A DNA stretch of 64,000 nucleotides. It comes from Prostheceraeus crozeri. Lineage: Eukaryota > Platyhelminthes > Polycladida > Euryleptidae. Under the pieces are notes generated by a model. It made no database searches. It was not told the origin of the DNA and was given only the letters and a program-made list of their open reading frames with translations. Below are positions 21,691 through 33,892 of the stretch, in pieces. The position numbers and the translations under genes are program-made. The stretch is from positions 248,001 to 312,000 of the forward strand of contig CAJQUW010000578.1 of the NCBI GenBank assembly GCA_907163375.1, given 5' to 3'. How positions within the stretch are numbered: position 1 is the first letter of the stretch; every line of letters begins with the position of its first letter.

Positions 21691-24305
21691 CAGAGTTGGA
21701 AAAGTTGGAATTGGAATTAATTCCGACCCGGAATTAATTCCATTTTTCGTCGGAATTGGAATTGGAATTGACGATATTTAAATCTACTGGAATTGGAATT
21801 GGAATTGACCTTGATAAACCTCAATTCCACTTTTTCGATAGACCTGTGATAAATCTATTGCAAAAATCTAGCACAAAAATTGAAATCACAGTATTCGGCC
21901 GTTGTGTTAACTGCACGCAAAAGATAATCATCTTCGTTCAATCTGTTATTTAGTTATTTATCAGGTAAGATAATTAACCAAAATAAAACAATTGTTGAAT
22001 TTAGTTATTGATTGGATAAGCACAAAAATTGGAGATTAACTTAATTGTTGTACACACGAAAAACAATTGGTTTGGAAAGAGGAAAATTAACCCTGCATTA
22101 AAGGACAGCCTGTCAGTTCAAATCACAATATAGACAGTGTCAACAAATTATTCTAATAATTAATGATTCAATTAAAATGGCAATGGCATGAAATATTATT
22201 CAACTTCCAATCTCATCAATTGACAATATTAATTTTCAAGACTATAGTTATACAAATACGATAGTCAACGATAAAAGAAAAACTTTAAACTTGCAGTTCA
22301 CTTCTTGATGTTGAATTCACTTCAATTCGATCGGACTCACTTATACCAAAATAATATCATAAATATCATGAATATCAGTGTCATTTATACCGTCAATCTT
22401 CAATCGCGCTCGCTGATGTGTTGCCGCATACGCTACTGTGTTGTTGTTCGCTGGTAGGCAGTTGTAGTTGTTACTTCTGTAGTCAAGTTATACCGCGAGA
22501 GCCCGGAGTTCTTCTAACAGCTACTGAAGATGTCGTATGTGTTGCTGTTGGTAGTTGTTGTTTCAATTTCTCATCGTCTCTAATTTATGCAAATGTTTGA
22601 CACTTGACGATAAATCCACTTTCTTTTGAAAATTGAAAGAGTTTCCTTTAATCTCTGCTCGTTAGCTTTCGACCCGACCACATTTCGTTCTTATCACGGA
22701 ATTTTTAATCTCCTTTTTTAACATGGACCATTAATCAGTTTTCATGATATCATTTTTATCGTCGTTTTTTCTTTCATCAACAATCACGTTATTCGCACAT
22801 TGAATTTCTTTCTTCTGTCAGTTTATTAATAGATTTATTCGCATCTCTCTTTCTCTCTCTCATAGAAGTAGATAATAGTACACTAGAATGGAAGTTTGAT
22901 ATCTTGCCTATGTACAATGATGGCACATGGAAAAATCTATGGTTTGTAGATCAGATTCGATCTAAAACATTGTATCATAGTCAAACTATTTGCCAAGTTG
23001 GTTGTGGAAGTTGTTGGCAGCAAATTAATGCAGGATTTTTATGAAGATAATATTAAGTGAGATGGTGGCACTATTTCATGTGGCATAGCCTACTATTCCC
23101 TGGGCTGGTATATTGTGTCGATTTGCAGCAGTCATTAACAACTATTTTTCAAAATTCGAATTAAAAATTGGTCCACAAAGTCATAATTGAAAGTGGGCGG
23201 TGCACTGGTTGTAAGAATATCTCAATAATTCAATAGAAAAAATCTAATTATAGGATGATTTCTCCTTCATACGGTTAAGAAACCTGACGCTTTTGTCGAA
23301 TAAACACATTGAAAGCTTTTTCACCGACAATAATTTCTCAGATAAGTGAATAGTCGCTGGAACTTTTCAATTAATCATTAAATGACACATGTGATATAGT
23401 GTGATGATATTTTGGAAGCTGATATTCGAAAGCATGTAAAGATTTTGAAAATTGTTCAAATATAGTGAACAGAGGAGCCCTTTCAAGTAAAATGAATACT
23501 CTGAGATTTCTTGACCTCTGATTTCAAGCTGGAGCAATGTATGTTCTGCAAATCGATAATGCAAGTTGCATATGTGACTGATAATACTCTTGATAGATTA
23601 TAGGAGCGATATTTCAAAATGATGAACGTACAGAACGTTTTAAAGGATTTCTCTCTTTGTCATCCTGTCGCCGCAGTATTTTGTACATTCACTATTGCTT
23701 TTGTGTATGATCTTTGGGCAAGGGGCAGCAATCCTTATAACAATTTGGCTTGATCAATATAAATACAAATAAGAAAACATGGAAATCAGCCAATTTGCGT
23801 TTTGCCCCAACTTAGTTCCCCCGGCGTGTGCCATAATTTTCATGCAATTTCCATTCTAGGACTTTCTATGGTACTGTTAATTTCTATGCTCTCTCTCAGC
23901 GTTTGATTCTTTGCTGACCGTTAATTTTCTTTTCTCTTTTTCATAAGATGTTGAATATCTCGTTTACGAAACGAAAATGGCGTAGGCTGACCGGCTACAT
24001 GCATACATGTACATGTACGCAAGAAATGTGAACTATGAACATGAGAACGCACATAGGAACGACGCAGGGAACGGCACACAGGAATAACGAGGATAGGATA
24101 CCGGCACATGGGTTAGATTGAAGCGAGGAAACTTTAGATACATTAACATATACGCGCCATGCAATTATCGGAATTGAATCTCATTATGGAATTGGAATTG
24201 GAATTGAATTGAACTGGTTCGACTGGAATTGGAATTGGAATTGAAATTTCTGCTCTGGAATTGGAATTGGAATTAAAAAATTTCAGTGGAATTTTTCCAC
24301 CTCTG
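21691..24305. mobile_element. Non-autonomous hAT element with GGAATT subterminal repeats
   Basis: The ends are CAGAGTTGGAAAA and, reversed, CAGAGGTGGAAAA. It is flanked by a perfect 8-bp TSD CTCGCATG (21683-21690 and 24306-24313). Arrays of GGAATTGGAATTGGAATT lie near both ends (21710-21810 and 24180-24275), in the place where hAT transposases bind. No transposase frame is present in 2.6 kb. It lies in the minus-strand Penelope-like fragment. Confidence 0.93.
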
Positions 24306-24605
24306 CTCGCATGTAATCTAAGTAATCGTCCAATGGGACACTTTAGCACCTGACTGTTATAATCCTTCAGAATAAGGAGGCGATTTGACAAAAGCTGTGC
24401 AAGAAGTCACATGGCTTCTATGCTAACCCAAAGCTTATTGATGAATTTATTAAAAGGTTGCACATATAATGGTCCACAAGGGGCACATATTCGAGGAGTT
24501 TGCTTCATGTTACGTTGGTAAGCAATTTCAAAGGTATCACCATCATTCTGAGAGAAGATCAAACAGAAAAAAGAACTTGAATAAAAAAGATTGAATATTG
24601 CGACG

Positions 24606-24669
24606 CAAAGGTGGACAAAGCTCAATTTTTCAGATCCCCGCGGATGCAGATGCAGATTGTCCACCTTTG
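24606..24669. mobile_element. 64-bp hAT-type miniature element
   Basis: 13-bp perfect terminal inverted repeats CAAAGGTGGACAA/TTGTCCACCTTTG, with a perfect 8-bp TSD TTGCGACG on both sides (24598-24605 and 24670-24677). The interior contains CGCGGATGCAGATGCAG, the same motif as the outer element at 5642-16909, which is probably a longer relative. Confidence 0.85.
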
Positions 24670-24677
24670 TTGCGACG

Positions 24678-27221
24678 TCGACTTGCGTTTGTAAAGCCAG
24701 TATCTTCAAACATAAAGAATGCAGGTCATACATAGATCTGAAATTTCTGCAAAATTATCATTTACTATCGTCAAATGACTACGTGCATAAAGAACTTTGT
24801 TTGTTTATTTCAGACCGTTCTATCATAAAAGTGATTTCTTGTTCGCTCTATGAAAGAATTATAGAAAACTTTAGAAAGCAGTGGTGTTTACTTAAGTATT
24901 TGCTGCGGTGAGCATCATGCATTTCCGCATCGATCTTGTCCTTTGGAAAACTATAGAGCAAGAACTAGCCAAAATTCACAACTAGGCATAACTTTGCCGA
25001 GCTAGCCCCAAAACCTTCAAACCAATCATTTAAATGAGTGATAAAACATACTCCATTTTACCAATGCATGGGTGGTTTTAATGTATGTAGTTGTCAATGA
25101 AAGAATTATATTTAAGACAAAACATTGATCTGGAGCAGAAATCTATGTCAATCAATATATATCTTTTGTGGTTCGCAGTGCAGGAGCTAGGTAAGCATAA
25201 ATTGTTTCTACGAACCTGAATAATTAAGTCTTGGTGAATTTTGGATTGCATTCTTAATTTTTATAAAGATTTTCTTTCATACTATTAAGAAAGAAGAGTG
25301 AAATTAGAAAAAGAAATGAGATACAGAAAGAGCACAACTGAATACTTTGCAATTACCCATTCAAATGGCTTCCAGTTTGAAGCTTGTCGGTCGAAGTTAT
25401 GGCTGGCTCTGAGTTTTGGCTATAGTTCTCATTTTATAGTTAACCTTTCCGTTGGAGAGCCGAAAAACAGGTGGATAGTGTCCTTGAGGCATTCTGTCGC
25501 GTGGAGATCTCAGAGTTATTCCATCATACCTCATAGGGACAATTGCAACACACACCTCGCAGCTTTATGCAACAAAATATATTTAACGCTGGAGATGCAA
25601 CAAGTATTTTTTTACTTCTATATGACTCGTAGGATCCTGTTTGACGATAGCCAATTATGGACTTCATCCACACATCTGGAGAGGCTGTCTTGCAATTCAG
25701 AAGCACAGGAAGGAACAAATGAGCCGCATATGATTAAGTAGTCTGGATAAAGATGGACCTTAATATCAAAACAAGAGCGAGTTCAGGCACACCACAGATG
25801 TAGGCCGAGACGTAGCAAGACTAATGATTCTCCACAATGTAGCTGGTTATTGAATTATCATCTAGATCAGTCAATCGTCACTTCTGATTGCATGAATGAA
25901 TATTTAAATGAATTAAGGAAAACTGAAAATGCAAAATAGTTCAAATTTTGAAATGTCACTTAGAACTAAGTTTCCTTCGGCCGACAACAAAATTTCGACT
26001 TGATGCCATAAGATTAAAATGCATATAAAAGTGGTGAAAATGTTCATTAACATTCATATTCATATCACTTGAATGAATTTTCATATCAACAAATGATCGT
26101 TGTTAAAAACAGCACTTTAGAACACCTTGCTGATCTCTGTGATGAGCAGCAGCATCAAGCCCATGTTGTGGCAATCACAGAAATATTTGTTCCCACTCAA
26201 TACAAATATTTTTACATCACTCTTCTTTTGCGTAAACTTAACTTTTCCGTAACAGGTTTCCTTTCGTGCGCGTAATCTGAGCTCCAGTTTCCTAAATTTG
26301 TATATGATTCCGGCAGAGATTTGATTTTGTGACTTTTACTGGCTACTTCTGTCATTTTTACCATTTTTGACATGCTTTTCGATCTGTATTATATCATCAA
26401 TTGCTTATTCGCTACTCTAAAGTTTGGGTCGGTACAGTTGCGGATTCCAACTGTATATTCATCAGCAATTGGTTTGTGCATGCGTGTGTGAGGGTGTGTA
26501 ATTTTCCAAATAACTTGTTGCGTAATCATCATTTACGTTATTCGGCTATTGTATTCCATGAGCTATGTATCAATTACTTTGTGATGCTACTCATAGAATT
26601 ATTGAATTATAGTTTGTTCTATATTCCTCGATTGATGTAGCAAGTGTGTCACAGACTTCATGAGTTTAAATTGCATTTTTCGACTATGTCGTCTTCACGA
26701 AGAGATATTTAGAAATTATGCCATTTCTAGCTAACTAAATGAAATTGAAAAAATCTGAAACTGAATCTTAGCACTGAGATAGGCTACTGCAAATCCTGTG
26801 ACATGCAATGCTGCCAGCACGAGTTTCTGCAAAGAACGAGGCTGAAAATTGGACTTTCGAAAATGCAGTGCACCCTATTCATGGCTGCCACAAATCTGCG
26901 CGACTTCTGAGTTCAACCCGGCTCCTGTTCTTATTAGACAGGATAAAAAATGCACATGTAAATCCAACTGGAGTCGGATTGAAATTTTTGAAAACGCTAG
27001 CTTTCAATGTGGCTGATCTGTCTGACCAAAAACCTCTTTATAATTAATGCCTGATTCTGGAAGAATGAAATATTTGTACGCACCTCTGATTAAACGCAAA
27101 ATAGTGGGCACTAAATCAAACTTCAAACATTCCCTTAAAAATTGAGAAAATTTTCATGGCTCTCTCTCTCTCTCTCTATGCCTCATAAAAAAGTCAAATG
27201 GAAAGCACCAGCTAATTATAA
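24678..27221. other. No gene seen; (CT)n microsatellite at 27161-27177
   Basis: Several frames of 60-150 codons (for example 25298-25741) have no start context, no domain and no coding-like composition. I see no transposon ends in this interval. Confidence 0.5.
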
Positions 27222-28274
27222 GTCAGTGACAGTAGCAGTTGCGGGAACTCGATTTCGCGCGATCAATCGCGCGATTCTTGAATGACCAGGAATCGCGCGT
27301 TTTTTGCAATGCACTCTTTCATCGCTTAAGATATTTGCAATGCGCGGGTGCACGTGTAGGAGATCATGCATTGCTGTAGACAGAGTTACGGTGTGAATTC
27401 TGTATGGGAGTTCCCGATACCCATGGAATTTTATGCCATACCGCAGGAATGCATTATTTTGTGCCATAGCACTAAACACGTTCGTCTAGGCAGGTGCACG
27501 ATTTTTACAAATCATGCATGTTGTCAAGGCAGTCAAGCATATTGCATTGATAACAATGCGTATTAATACCTAATTTACATTTAATAACATGTAAACTATG
27601 AACATAAGCCGGTAGCAATTGCATTTGCAGATTTGCTAATTATGAAGATTGTAGAGTGCCAGTTCGTATGACCGCATAATAAAGATGTCCTCAGACACAA
27701 AAACTCCTTGGCAGGGGTAGACTATGCGATTTTCTCTCTACAAGGACCAGTCAGCACTTTGAGTAATTTTAGGGGCAAACATATTCTTAGGAAGACGAAG
27801 CAAATTGACATGACATTCAGACGTGTCAAACAACCCCTCGTCAGCTGCCTTCAAAAGCTTGTCAGCACGGTTAGGAGTGGCCCAAAGTAGCTGAACGTAT
27901 CTGTAAAGTAGAAAGGCTGAGCAAGCTGATGGACTGCACAACGAGCTGCTCTGTGTTTATTTATTCTGGCTTTGCCGTGCGGCTGATAGTCATAAAGATT
28001 GTAGAGAGTCAGTTATAGATATTTTAAACTTTGGAACATTCCGAGCCGTACTGACGAATCCTTGTAGGACAAAGCGCAGTGTCTAAGACTGCCACAATTT
28101 TTGGACAAGCTCAAGTCTGAGGACGTATCTCTATTAGATTTGCTAATGTCTTGCAATCATTATAAGTTTAATGGCTTGGTTTAATTGATGCATAATTATG
28201 CTTATTTCAGGACTGATTGAAGAAACGGCAAATACCCACATTCCTACAGCTATGTTCGACAAAATATGATTGAT

Positions 28275-29290
28275 AGTAGTAAGGAATCCTCCCAACTGCG
28301 CACAGCCCCCCCCACCCTCGGGAGAGATAGTTTTGGCCGACCGTCCAGGTTGACTTGGGCGGCCGACCAGTGAGATTCAGATTTTGGAAATCGGTGAAAA
28401 ACGGCAAAGTTAGAATTTGTAAAAATGGCTCTAGCGGGCGAACGAAGGTTCGGATGGGAAAACGGAGGGCAAATTCGGATTTAGCGTGAAATTCTGCATC
28501 GGTATGGTGAATTTGAAAGCCATCGGAGAGAAAAACTTTTTCTTTAAAATTTTTCCGAAAGAACGACAGAGTTAACGGCGAATTGGGGATGTTTTGGGCT
28601 GTAGAGCCAAAACGAAGCATCGGACGAGAAAACGGAGGGCAGATTCGGATTCAGCGTCAAATTCTGCATCGGAATGGTGAATTTGAAAGCCATCGAAGAG
28701 AAAAAAATTTTTAAGACGTCCCCCCCCTCGGCAGCGATCCTCCAACTTTGGTACTAGAAATGGTGGAGTCGTGCGATAGCTCGTTTGAAAGCTAAGAGTG
28801 CTACAAATTTATTGGAAAGCACAGTTTGGCCCTATCTTCCTTGGCTGAGGCTTGGAATTGACATTGAGACCTTTGGTCATGTTAGAGCGCCGTCAGAAGG
28901 TTTTTGAATGAGAAAGTGGCTGTAGCGGCGAAACGAAGCCTCGTACGTGAAAATGGACGGCGGATTTGGACTTTTTGGCCAATTTTGGCTCTTGGGAACT
29001 TGCTTCCAAAGTCGTAGGCCAAACAACGAAGAACTATGACTCTCCTCGGCAGCGTTTCTTCCAACTTTGGTTCCAGAGATCGTAGAAAGTCGTGCAATAG
29101 CTCGTTTGAAAGCTAAGAGTGCTAGAAATTGATTGGAAAGCACAGTTTGGCCCTATCTTCCTTGGCTGAGGCTTGGAATTGACATTGAGACCTTTGGTCA
29201 TGTTAGAGAGCCGTCAGAGGTTGAGTTTTGTGTTTGGACTCCAGCGGGCGAACGAAGCATCGGACGAGGAAACTAAGACCAGATTTGGAT
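28275..29290 (+). repeat. Polinton left terminal inverted repeat
   Basis: About 1 kb, built from diverged tandem units of about 330-340 bp (shared core GCCCTATCTTCCTTGGCTGA at about 28830 and 29150). It matches 49895-50858 in inverted orientation. Confidence 0.92.
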
Positions 29291-29689
29291 TCAGCGTCAA
29301 ATTTTGGATAACCAATGTCTGACCCCCTCTTATCGATTGCATATTCACAGGATATATAAGTACGAGTTCGGGAGAGGAATCTCACGAAGTTGAGAAACTG
29401 ACTACAGATAAGTCGTTTCTCTTGAGGTCCGATGTCGGACTTCTGACTTTTCATTGCTGATATCAGCTAAAGAGTCAGACTTATAGGTTAGTCAGTATAG
29501 CATGACTGACCACTTTATGATAGTAGGCCGAAATCTTCAAACCGCTATAACTTTGCTTCTACAAGTCCTTTGGACTTGATTCAAAAAACGTTTGACAGCT
29601 CATGATGTGTTGTAGGTGACAGACTACTTAAAAACGTTTTATGAGTAGTACTAAAGTACTGAAAATTCAAATTCGTATTTAATGATGAT

Positions 29690-29991
29690 GATTAAAGTTT
29701 TTGAATAAAAAACAGTCGTTTATGAGTCTCTGCGACTTGGGACGTTTCCGCTTGTAAATAACTCCACCGGTTTTCATGTCAAAATCGGGGCTCGGGTACC
29801 AACACAGTGACATGACGCACGCTCTGTCCGCCCGAGGTTGGATTTGTGGGTCGAGGCCTTGGAGCTGGGATAACATCCCCTCTGAGTAATGCCTGTAACG
29901 GATTCAAGAGCCTAACACCTAGACGACTGCTATCAAATGTTTTTGAACTTAGTCTTTCAATGCATATCAGCAAGTAGTATCCTATAAGCAC
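29690..29991 (-). pseudogene. Polinton-linked unknown module A
   Basis: Minus-strand reading LLNPLQALLRGDVIPAPRPR and KTGGVIYKRKRPKSQ, matched at window positions 190-410 in a separate fragment. No known domain is recognised. It looks broken. Confidence 0.4.
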
Positions 29992-30032
29992 TTGCTATCA
30001 AATTTTTACTCTATCTTTACAGAATCGTCGCT

Positions 30033-31071
30033 ATGACTAAAATGATCAATGCGCGAATGCTTATCGACAAGTGTAGCTGCGGCCGTATTGCCAGAGGCAG
30101 CGAGTTGAAGAAACACATCAAAGAGGGGACGCTGGGCGAGCATGTGAGGAAAGTTTTGTTGAGGGTGTGTGTGCATCATAAGGTAGTATGTGAGGAGGGG
30201 AGTGATGTAGAGTTCATTAGGAACCATAGCCAGTGCCCTAGTGGCAATATTGGCATGCGGGGGTTTCAGTCGTGGTTTGAGGGAGTTTCGATGGATATGG
30301 AAGAGGTGAGAATGGCAGTGGCGACGATTGAGGGTGCGGTGGGGAAGAAAGGTGTAACCAAGGCGACTGATGAGGGTTTGAGTGAGGAAGAAGTGTAGTT
30401 GAGAGGGGACATCAAGAAGCCTGATGTTGATGTTGATTTGGATGACGTGTTGGAGGAATTGTTTGGGAACATTGGTGATCTTGAGGAGAAGGGGAAGGAT
30501 GACGGAAAGGAAGTGGGTAAACCGTTGGCGGCATCATCGCCTCGGAGGGATGAAGGGAACACGAGGGATGAGTATGTAGGGATGAAGGATCGATTGAGGG
30601 CGGTTGAGGAGAAGAATAAAGTACTAGTGATGCGGAATGAGAAGTTCACTGCGAAGGCTGAAGGGTATAAGGTGACGAGAGAAGAGTTGGAAAGTATGAA
30701 GCAGAAGGAGAAAGAGTGGATGGCGGAAAGGAGTGAGCTGATGAAGAAAGCAAGTTTGGTGAGTAGCCTGCAGGCGAATTTGTTGAGGAAGGATGATGAG
30801 ATAGATCGGATGCGAAGCGTCGACAGTCAGCTCTCCTGACAAGCCTCGGCTTAGACCGAGAAATCTATTTATTGAGTTTCTAGAGATGGAGGAGCGAGAG
30901 CGAGTCTACAATAACCTTGCTCGAATTGGCTCATCAACAACTGACGATGATACCAACTCAACAGAGTGGGGGTATATACCGCCCTCTAACAGTCAGCTTA
31001 TAGTAGAGGAGGTCGATGCCGCTGACATAGAGAGATTACAAGTCTCTCTCAGCGGAATCGGCCAAACCTAA
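30033..31071 (+). pseudogene. Unknown Polinton left-arm gene block: Cys/His domain, coiled coil, small acidic protein
   Basis: The first part has a Cys/His-rich domain (CSCGRIARGSELKKH, VCVHHKVVC, HSQCP) that could bind zinc. It is followed by an acidic, Lys/Glu-rich segment with heptad character (KDRLRAVEEKNKVLVMRNEK), predicted by eye to be a coiled coil. A separate 61-residue acidic protein (MEERERVYNNLARIG) starts at 30886. Hairpins lie at the junctions (30844-30860 and 31101-31116). I do not recognise the family; a cargo gene or a gag-like protein are both possible. It is broken at least once. Confidence 0.5.
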
Positions 31072-31100
31072 GTCTATTCATTTCCCGAGAACGAACCAAC

Positions 31101-31116
31101 GGTCTTTTAAAAGACC
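31101..31116 (+). terminator. Histone-type 3' stem-loop-like hairpin
   Basis: GGTCTTTTAAAAGACC, preceded by AACCAAC and followed by ACTA, lies 30 bp after the stop of the 61-residue frame. It resembles the animal histone mRNA 3' stem-loop (6-bp stem, 4-nt loop, ACCA-like tail). Function is inference. Confidence 0.4.
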
Positions 31117-31250
31117 ACTATGGGGCAAAATATGATAGTGCCTCCACGTGGTTTGCCCTGGACAGACTTCGGTCTGACTAAACCCATCATACAAATAAAA
31201 AATAAAATCACAAAGTTGTATCTGCTATCAGTCAACTTAAACGTTGCATG

Positions 31251-31499
31251 TTAAGGAGGATTTCGGTATAATTCTTCCTGTTGGTGGGCGATCTCTCTTG
31301 AGACAGCGGATGATATCGTAGTGATAAGTGTGGCAAGGGAGTGTGTCATTTTAGACCGAAACCTCTGGGGCAACTCATGTTGGGCATTTGACACAGTTCT
31401 CAACGTAGCACTTTGAACGCCAATCGGTTGAGTCTTAGCTATCTGCCGCAGGTTACTTTTTAAATTCTCCATTGCATACGTTATCTGAGAATGAATCAT
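31251..31499 (-). CDS. Polinton-linked unknown module B
   Basis: An 82-codon minus-strand frame containing TQPIGVQSATLRTVSNAQHE and RFRSKMTHSLATLITTISSA, closely matched at window positions 490-690. Conservation at the peptide level between two separate loci argues for a real gene. No known domain is recognised. Confidence 0.45.
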   Translation of the reverse strand: MIHSQITYAMENLKSNLRQIAKTQPIGVQSATLRTVSNAQHELPQRFRSKMTHSLATLITTISSAVSREIAHQQEELYRNPP

Positions 31500-31759
31500 G
31501 AGTTCTCTTAAGAACTGCCTCTATCATTGAGGCCAAGTTGTGAATGGATGATATGGAAGGGCACTCTGGCGCCACACGCAAACATATACATCTTCTCTCT
31601 TTACTAATGATGCGATCTCTTTTGATAGAGAAGTAGACCGATAATAAATGTGATGATATTCACAACCATGTATACAATTAACCCCATATCTAAATTCTTC
31701 CCTTTACTTCCATTTCTAGATCAATACATTGCAAAACAAGGACATGTAGTTCCTTAGAT

Positions 31760-31975
31760 TTATTTATCAAAGTTCAGTGGGATTGGTTTCAAGTCATTAT
31801 AAATCTTGTAATATACCACTCGCTTTGGAGCATCCGGCACTCTTCTGAGTCGCGTCGTCTTTGGTGTGAAGTTTCCCTCACTCCATACAACTTGGGTGAT
31901 GTCACTTTTGTTACCACTCTTCTCCTCGACATTGGCGACTTTGGGTTTATTGTCACTGCCCACAACTCGTCTCAT
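31760..31975 (-). CDS. Small basic Polinton protein of unknown function
   Basis: 71 residues with an ATG start, Lys/Arg rich (KTTRLRRVPDAPKRVVYYK), followed by A+T-rich sequence. Family not recognised. Confidence 0.4.
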   Translation of the reverse strand: MRRVVGSDNKPKVANVEEKSGNKSDITQVVWSEGNFTPKTTRLRRVPDAPKRVVYYKIYNDLKPIPLNFDK

Positions 31976-32574
31976 TCATCAACAACTTCGAAAATTTTGT
32001 AGAAAATATTCAAGACTTCAGAAGAATTTGCCAAACTAGACTGTTCAATCGTATGATGTGAATGAGAAGTGCTGCAATTTTCTGATTTATATAGGATATT
32101 CAACAATACTTTCCTCAACAGCCAATCAGAATCACTCTAATTTAGATAAAGACTAATAAAGTCAGAAGATTGCAAGATATGTCAATCTCAGCTAAAATGA
32201 CAATTTTGTGATCGTCAATGAGTGCGATGAAGGCATGAGTAGTCAGGAGAGTAGTAACAAAACTGTAGGAGTTATCTGGACAGACTAAGAGTGGACACCG
32301 AAAACAACTCGTGAGAGAAGAGTGTCAGATGCTCCCAAACGATCAAGTATGCTTTGATTTTAAAGAAATCTAAAGAACCACATGTCCCCACTTTTTGATA
32401 TTTACCCTCAATGAATGAGGTAGTATTTAGGAAAAATGATAGTGTCTAGCATCAGCTGCTATGACTTATACTGAGCTGTAAAATGATTAGGTTTTCACTA
32501 TGATGTTGATGTCTACATAACTCAGAAATAAGTGAAAACAGACAGATATAGCAAATAAAACATTTATTGGAAAA

Positions 32575-32970
32575 TTACAAGTAGTTTAAAAGTTCTTCAC
32601 TGCTGATATTGTCCCACAGCAATTCACAGTTACTACAGTCACATTTCAGTTGTCGCAGTCTTTCCTCCGCTGCAACCAGCACACCAAAGACGTACTTCCA
32701 TTCCATTTCGCTTCTGGATTGGGACGATGGGCTGTACCATCTCCGTATGTCATGGAGAAGGCTGATGTCATCCTCCTTCGACACATCCTCCATAATATAC
32801 ATTAGATATTTCCACCGCAAATAGATCATCTACAGTTCTTGTTCTGTGAGAGATGGTAATTCCAACTTTGGAATGTCATATAGATTTCTCTCCTTCTCCA
32901 CCTTTACCTTTTTCGGAGCGGGAGGGCAAGTTGGTGTGTTCACGGAGAGAGTTGCTGTTGGTGAATTCAT
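32575..32970 (-). pseudogene. Unknown Polinton gene with C-terminal Cys pair
   Basis: The coding-like minus-strand region starts MNSPTATLSVNTPT with a Pro/Lys-rich stretch (PAPKKVKVEKER), and ends with a helical part containing CDCSNCELLWDNI. Family not recognised. Broken about once. Confidence 0.45.
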
Positions 32971-33408
32971 GACTTCAAATTGTATGCCATAAACTTGATT
33001 TCTTAGTGCTTAAGTGCAAGTAAGCAGCCAATCAAATTAACAGCCAATGAATGATGAGTATGAGAGTATGAAGGGGGAGGAAACAGACTTATTTTCATTC
33101 TATATTTGAGACGTGTTGAGAATATTTGGAGTCTCTATTTTGATAAACTATACAATTTTCTGACATTGAAGTATCATACTTAAACTTGATTTCGTTGAAA
33201 TCGTAACTTGAAGATTTCCTCACTCATCTCCCTCAAACGTTTGGCTAATAGCATCTTTCTCAATTTCAGCCATCTACTTCATCACCAAAGCGCTCCCTTC
33301 TCGAGGAAACTTTAGAGCTGTTATGTGAAGGTAAGTTGTAACAATAAACTATAACTTTGATAGAGATGATAGAATGATTTATCTTTGAGGTGATGCTAGT
33401 TCCAGCTG

Positions 33409-33760
33409 AAGCGGCCAGTCGCGGCAATCTAATGAGCGGGAATGTGCTGATTGTGGTCACATCTTTACGAGGAGGCGTGATCTCACCCGACGCATCAGAC
33501 AACGTGTATGTCAACCCAAGCCATCATCAATCTCCCGAGGTGAGGATGATTCTATTCAGCATGTCTCCTTTACTTGTGACTTTTGTTTCCAATCTTTTGA
33601 ACCAGGTTTTGAATTATCTTCACATAGACTTCACCACACACACACAAATGATAGTTATAGCAACAGCACCTCCTCTATTCGACTAACTGAAGTATCGCTC
33701 AATAATGTAGTGAGAAATTACCATATGGAATCCTCAGAAACTATTGCTGATTTTCCGTAG
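33409..33760 (+). pseudogene. C2H2 zinc-finger segment ahead of the Polinton polymerase
   Basis: Translation gives CADCGHIFTRRRDLTRR and, downstream, FTCDFCFQSFEPGFELSSHR followed by LHH: two C2H2-like fingers. Cys/His fingers are common at the N-terminal side of Polinton polymerase genes. It begins just after an AG that could be a splice acceptor. Fossil. Confidence 0.6.
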
Positions 33761-33892
33761 TGGTTCCATCAAAATTCAACATTGATAGATGCGCTCTTTC
33801 ATAATTTAGAGCATTTTAGAATAAAAGCGCTCATCTATCTTAAAATAAAATATGTTTAAGATGATTATCATACTGGTGAAATAGTACATAGG

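Larger units (their letters stand above)
17085..24400 (-). mobile_element. Second, decayed Penelope-like fragment split by two DNA transposons
   Basis: Minus-strand translation right of the 4-kb transposon (21264-21480) gives SDKNKSNRIAVTDKDNL, SIENQANCMI and HEKLLSSG. Left of it (about 17100-17229) it gives PAYFRVQVEDHKEKEN then YFPLRPIVSAINTPTAG. These match, in order, the intact Penelope-like protein at 8540-8870 (SDKTNRFVVTQKDRY, IENQANKI, then PATFKTCVKDHK, FPLRPIASTTNSPT). Upstream sequence continues to 21690 and, past the hAT element, probably to about 24400. This is a different family from the copy at 8259. The extent beyond the matched parts is uncertain. Confidence 0.8.

Noticed and set aside
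25298-25741. 147-codon ORF as a host gene
   Set aside because: It starts with a non-ATG codon and shows no domain.
30033-31071. Firm retroviral gag assignment
   Set aside because: A Cys/His domain and coiled coil are not enough; no protease or reverse transcriptase accompanies it.
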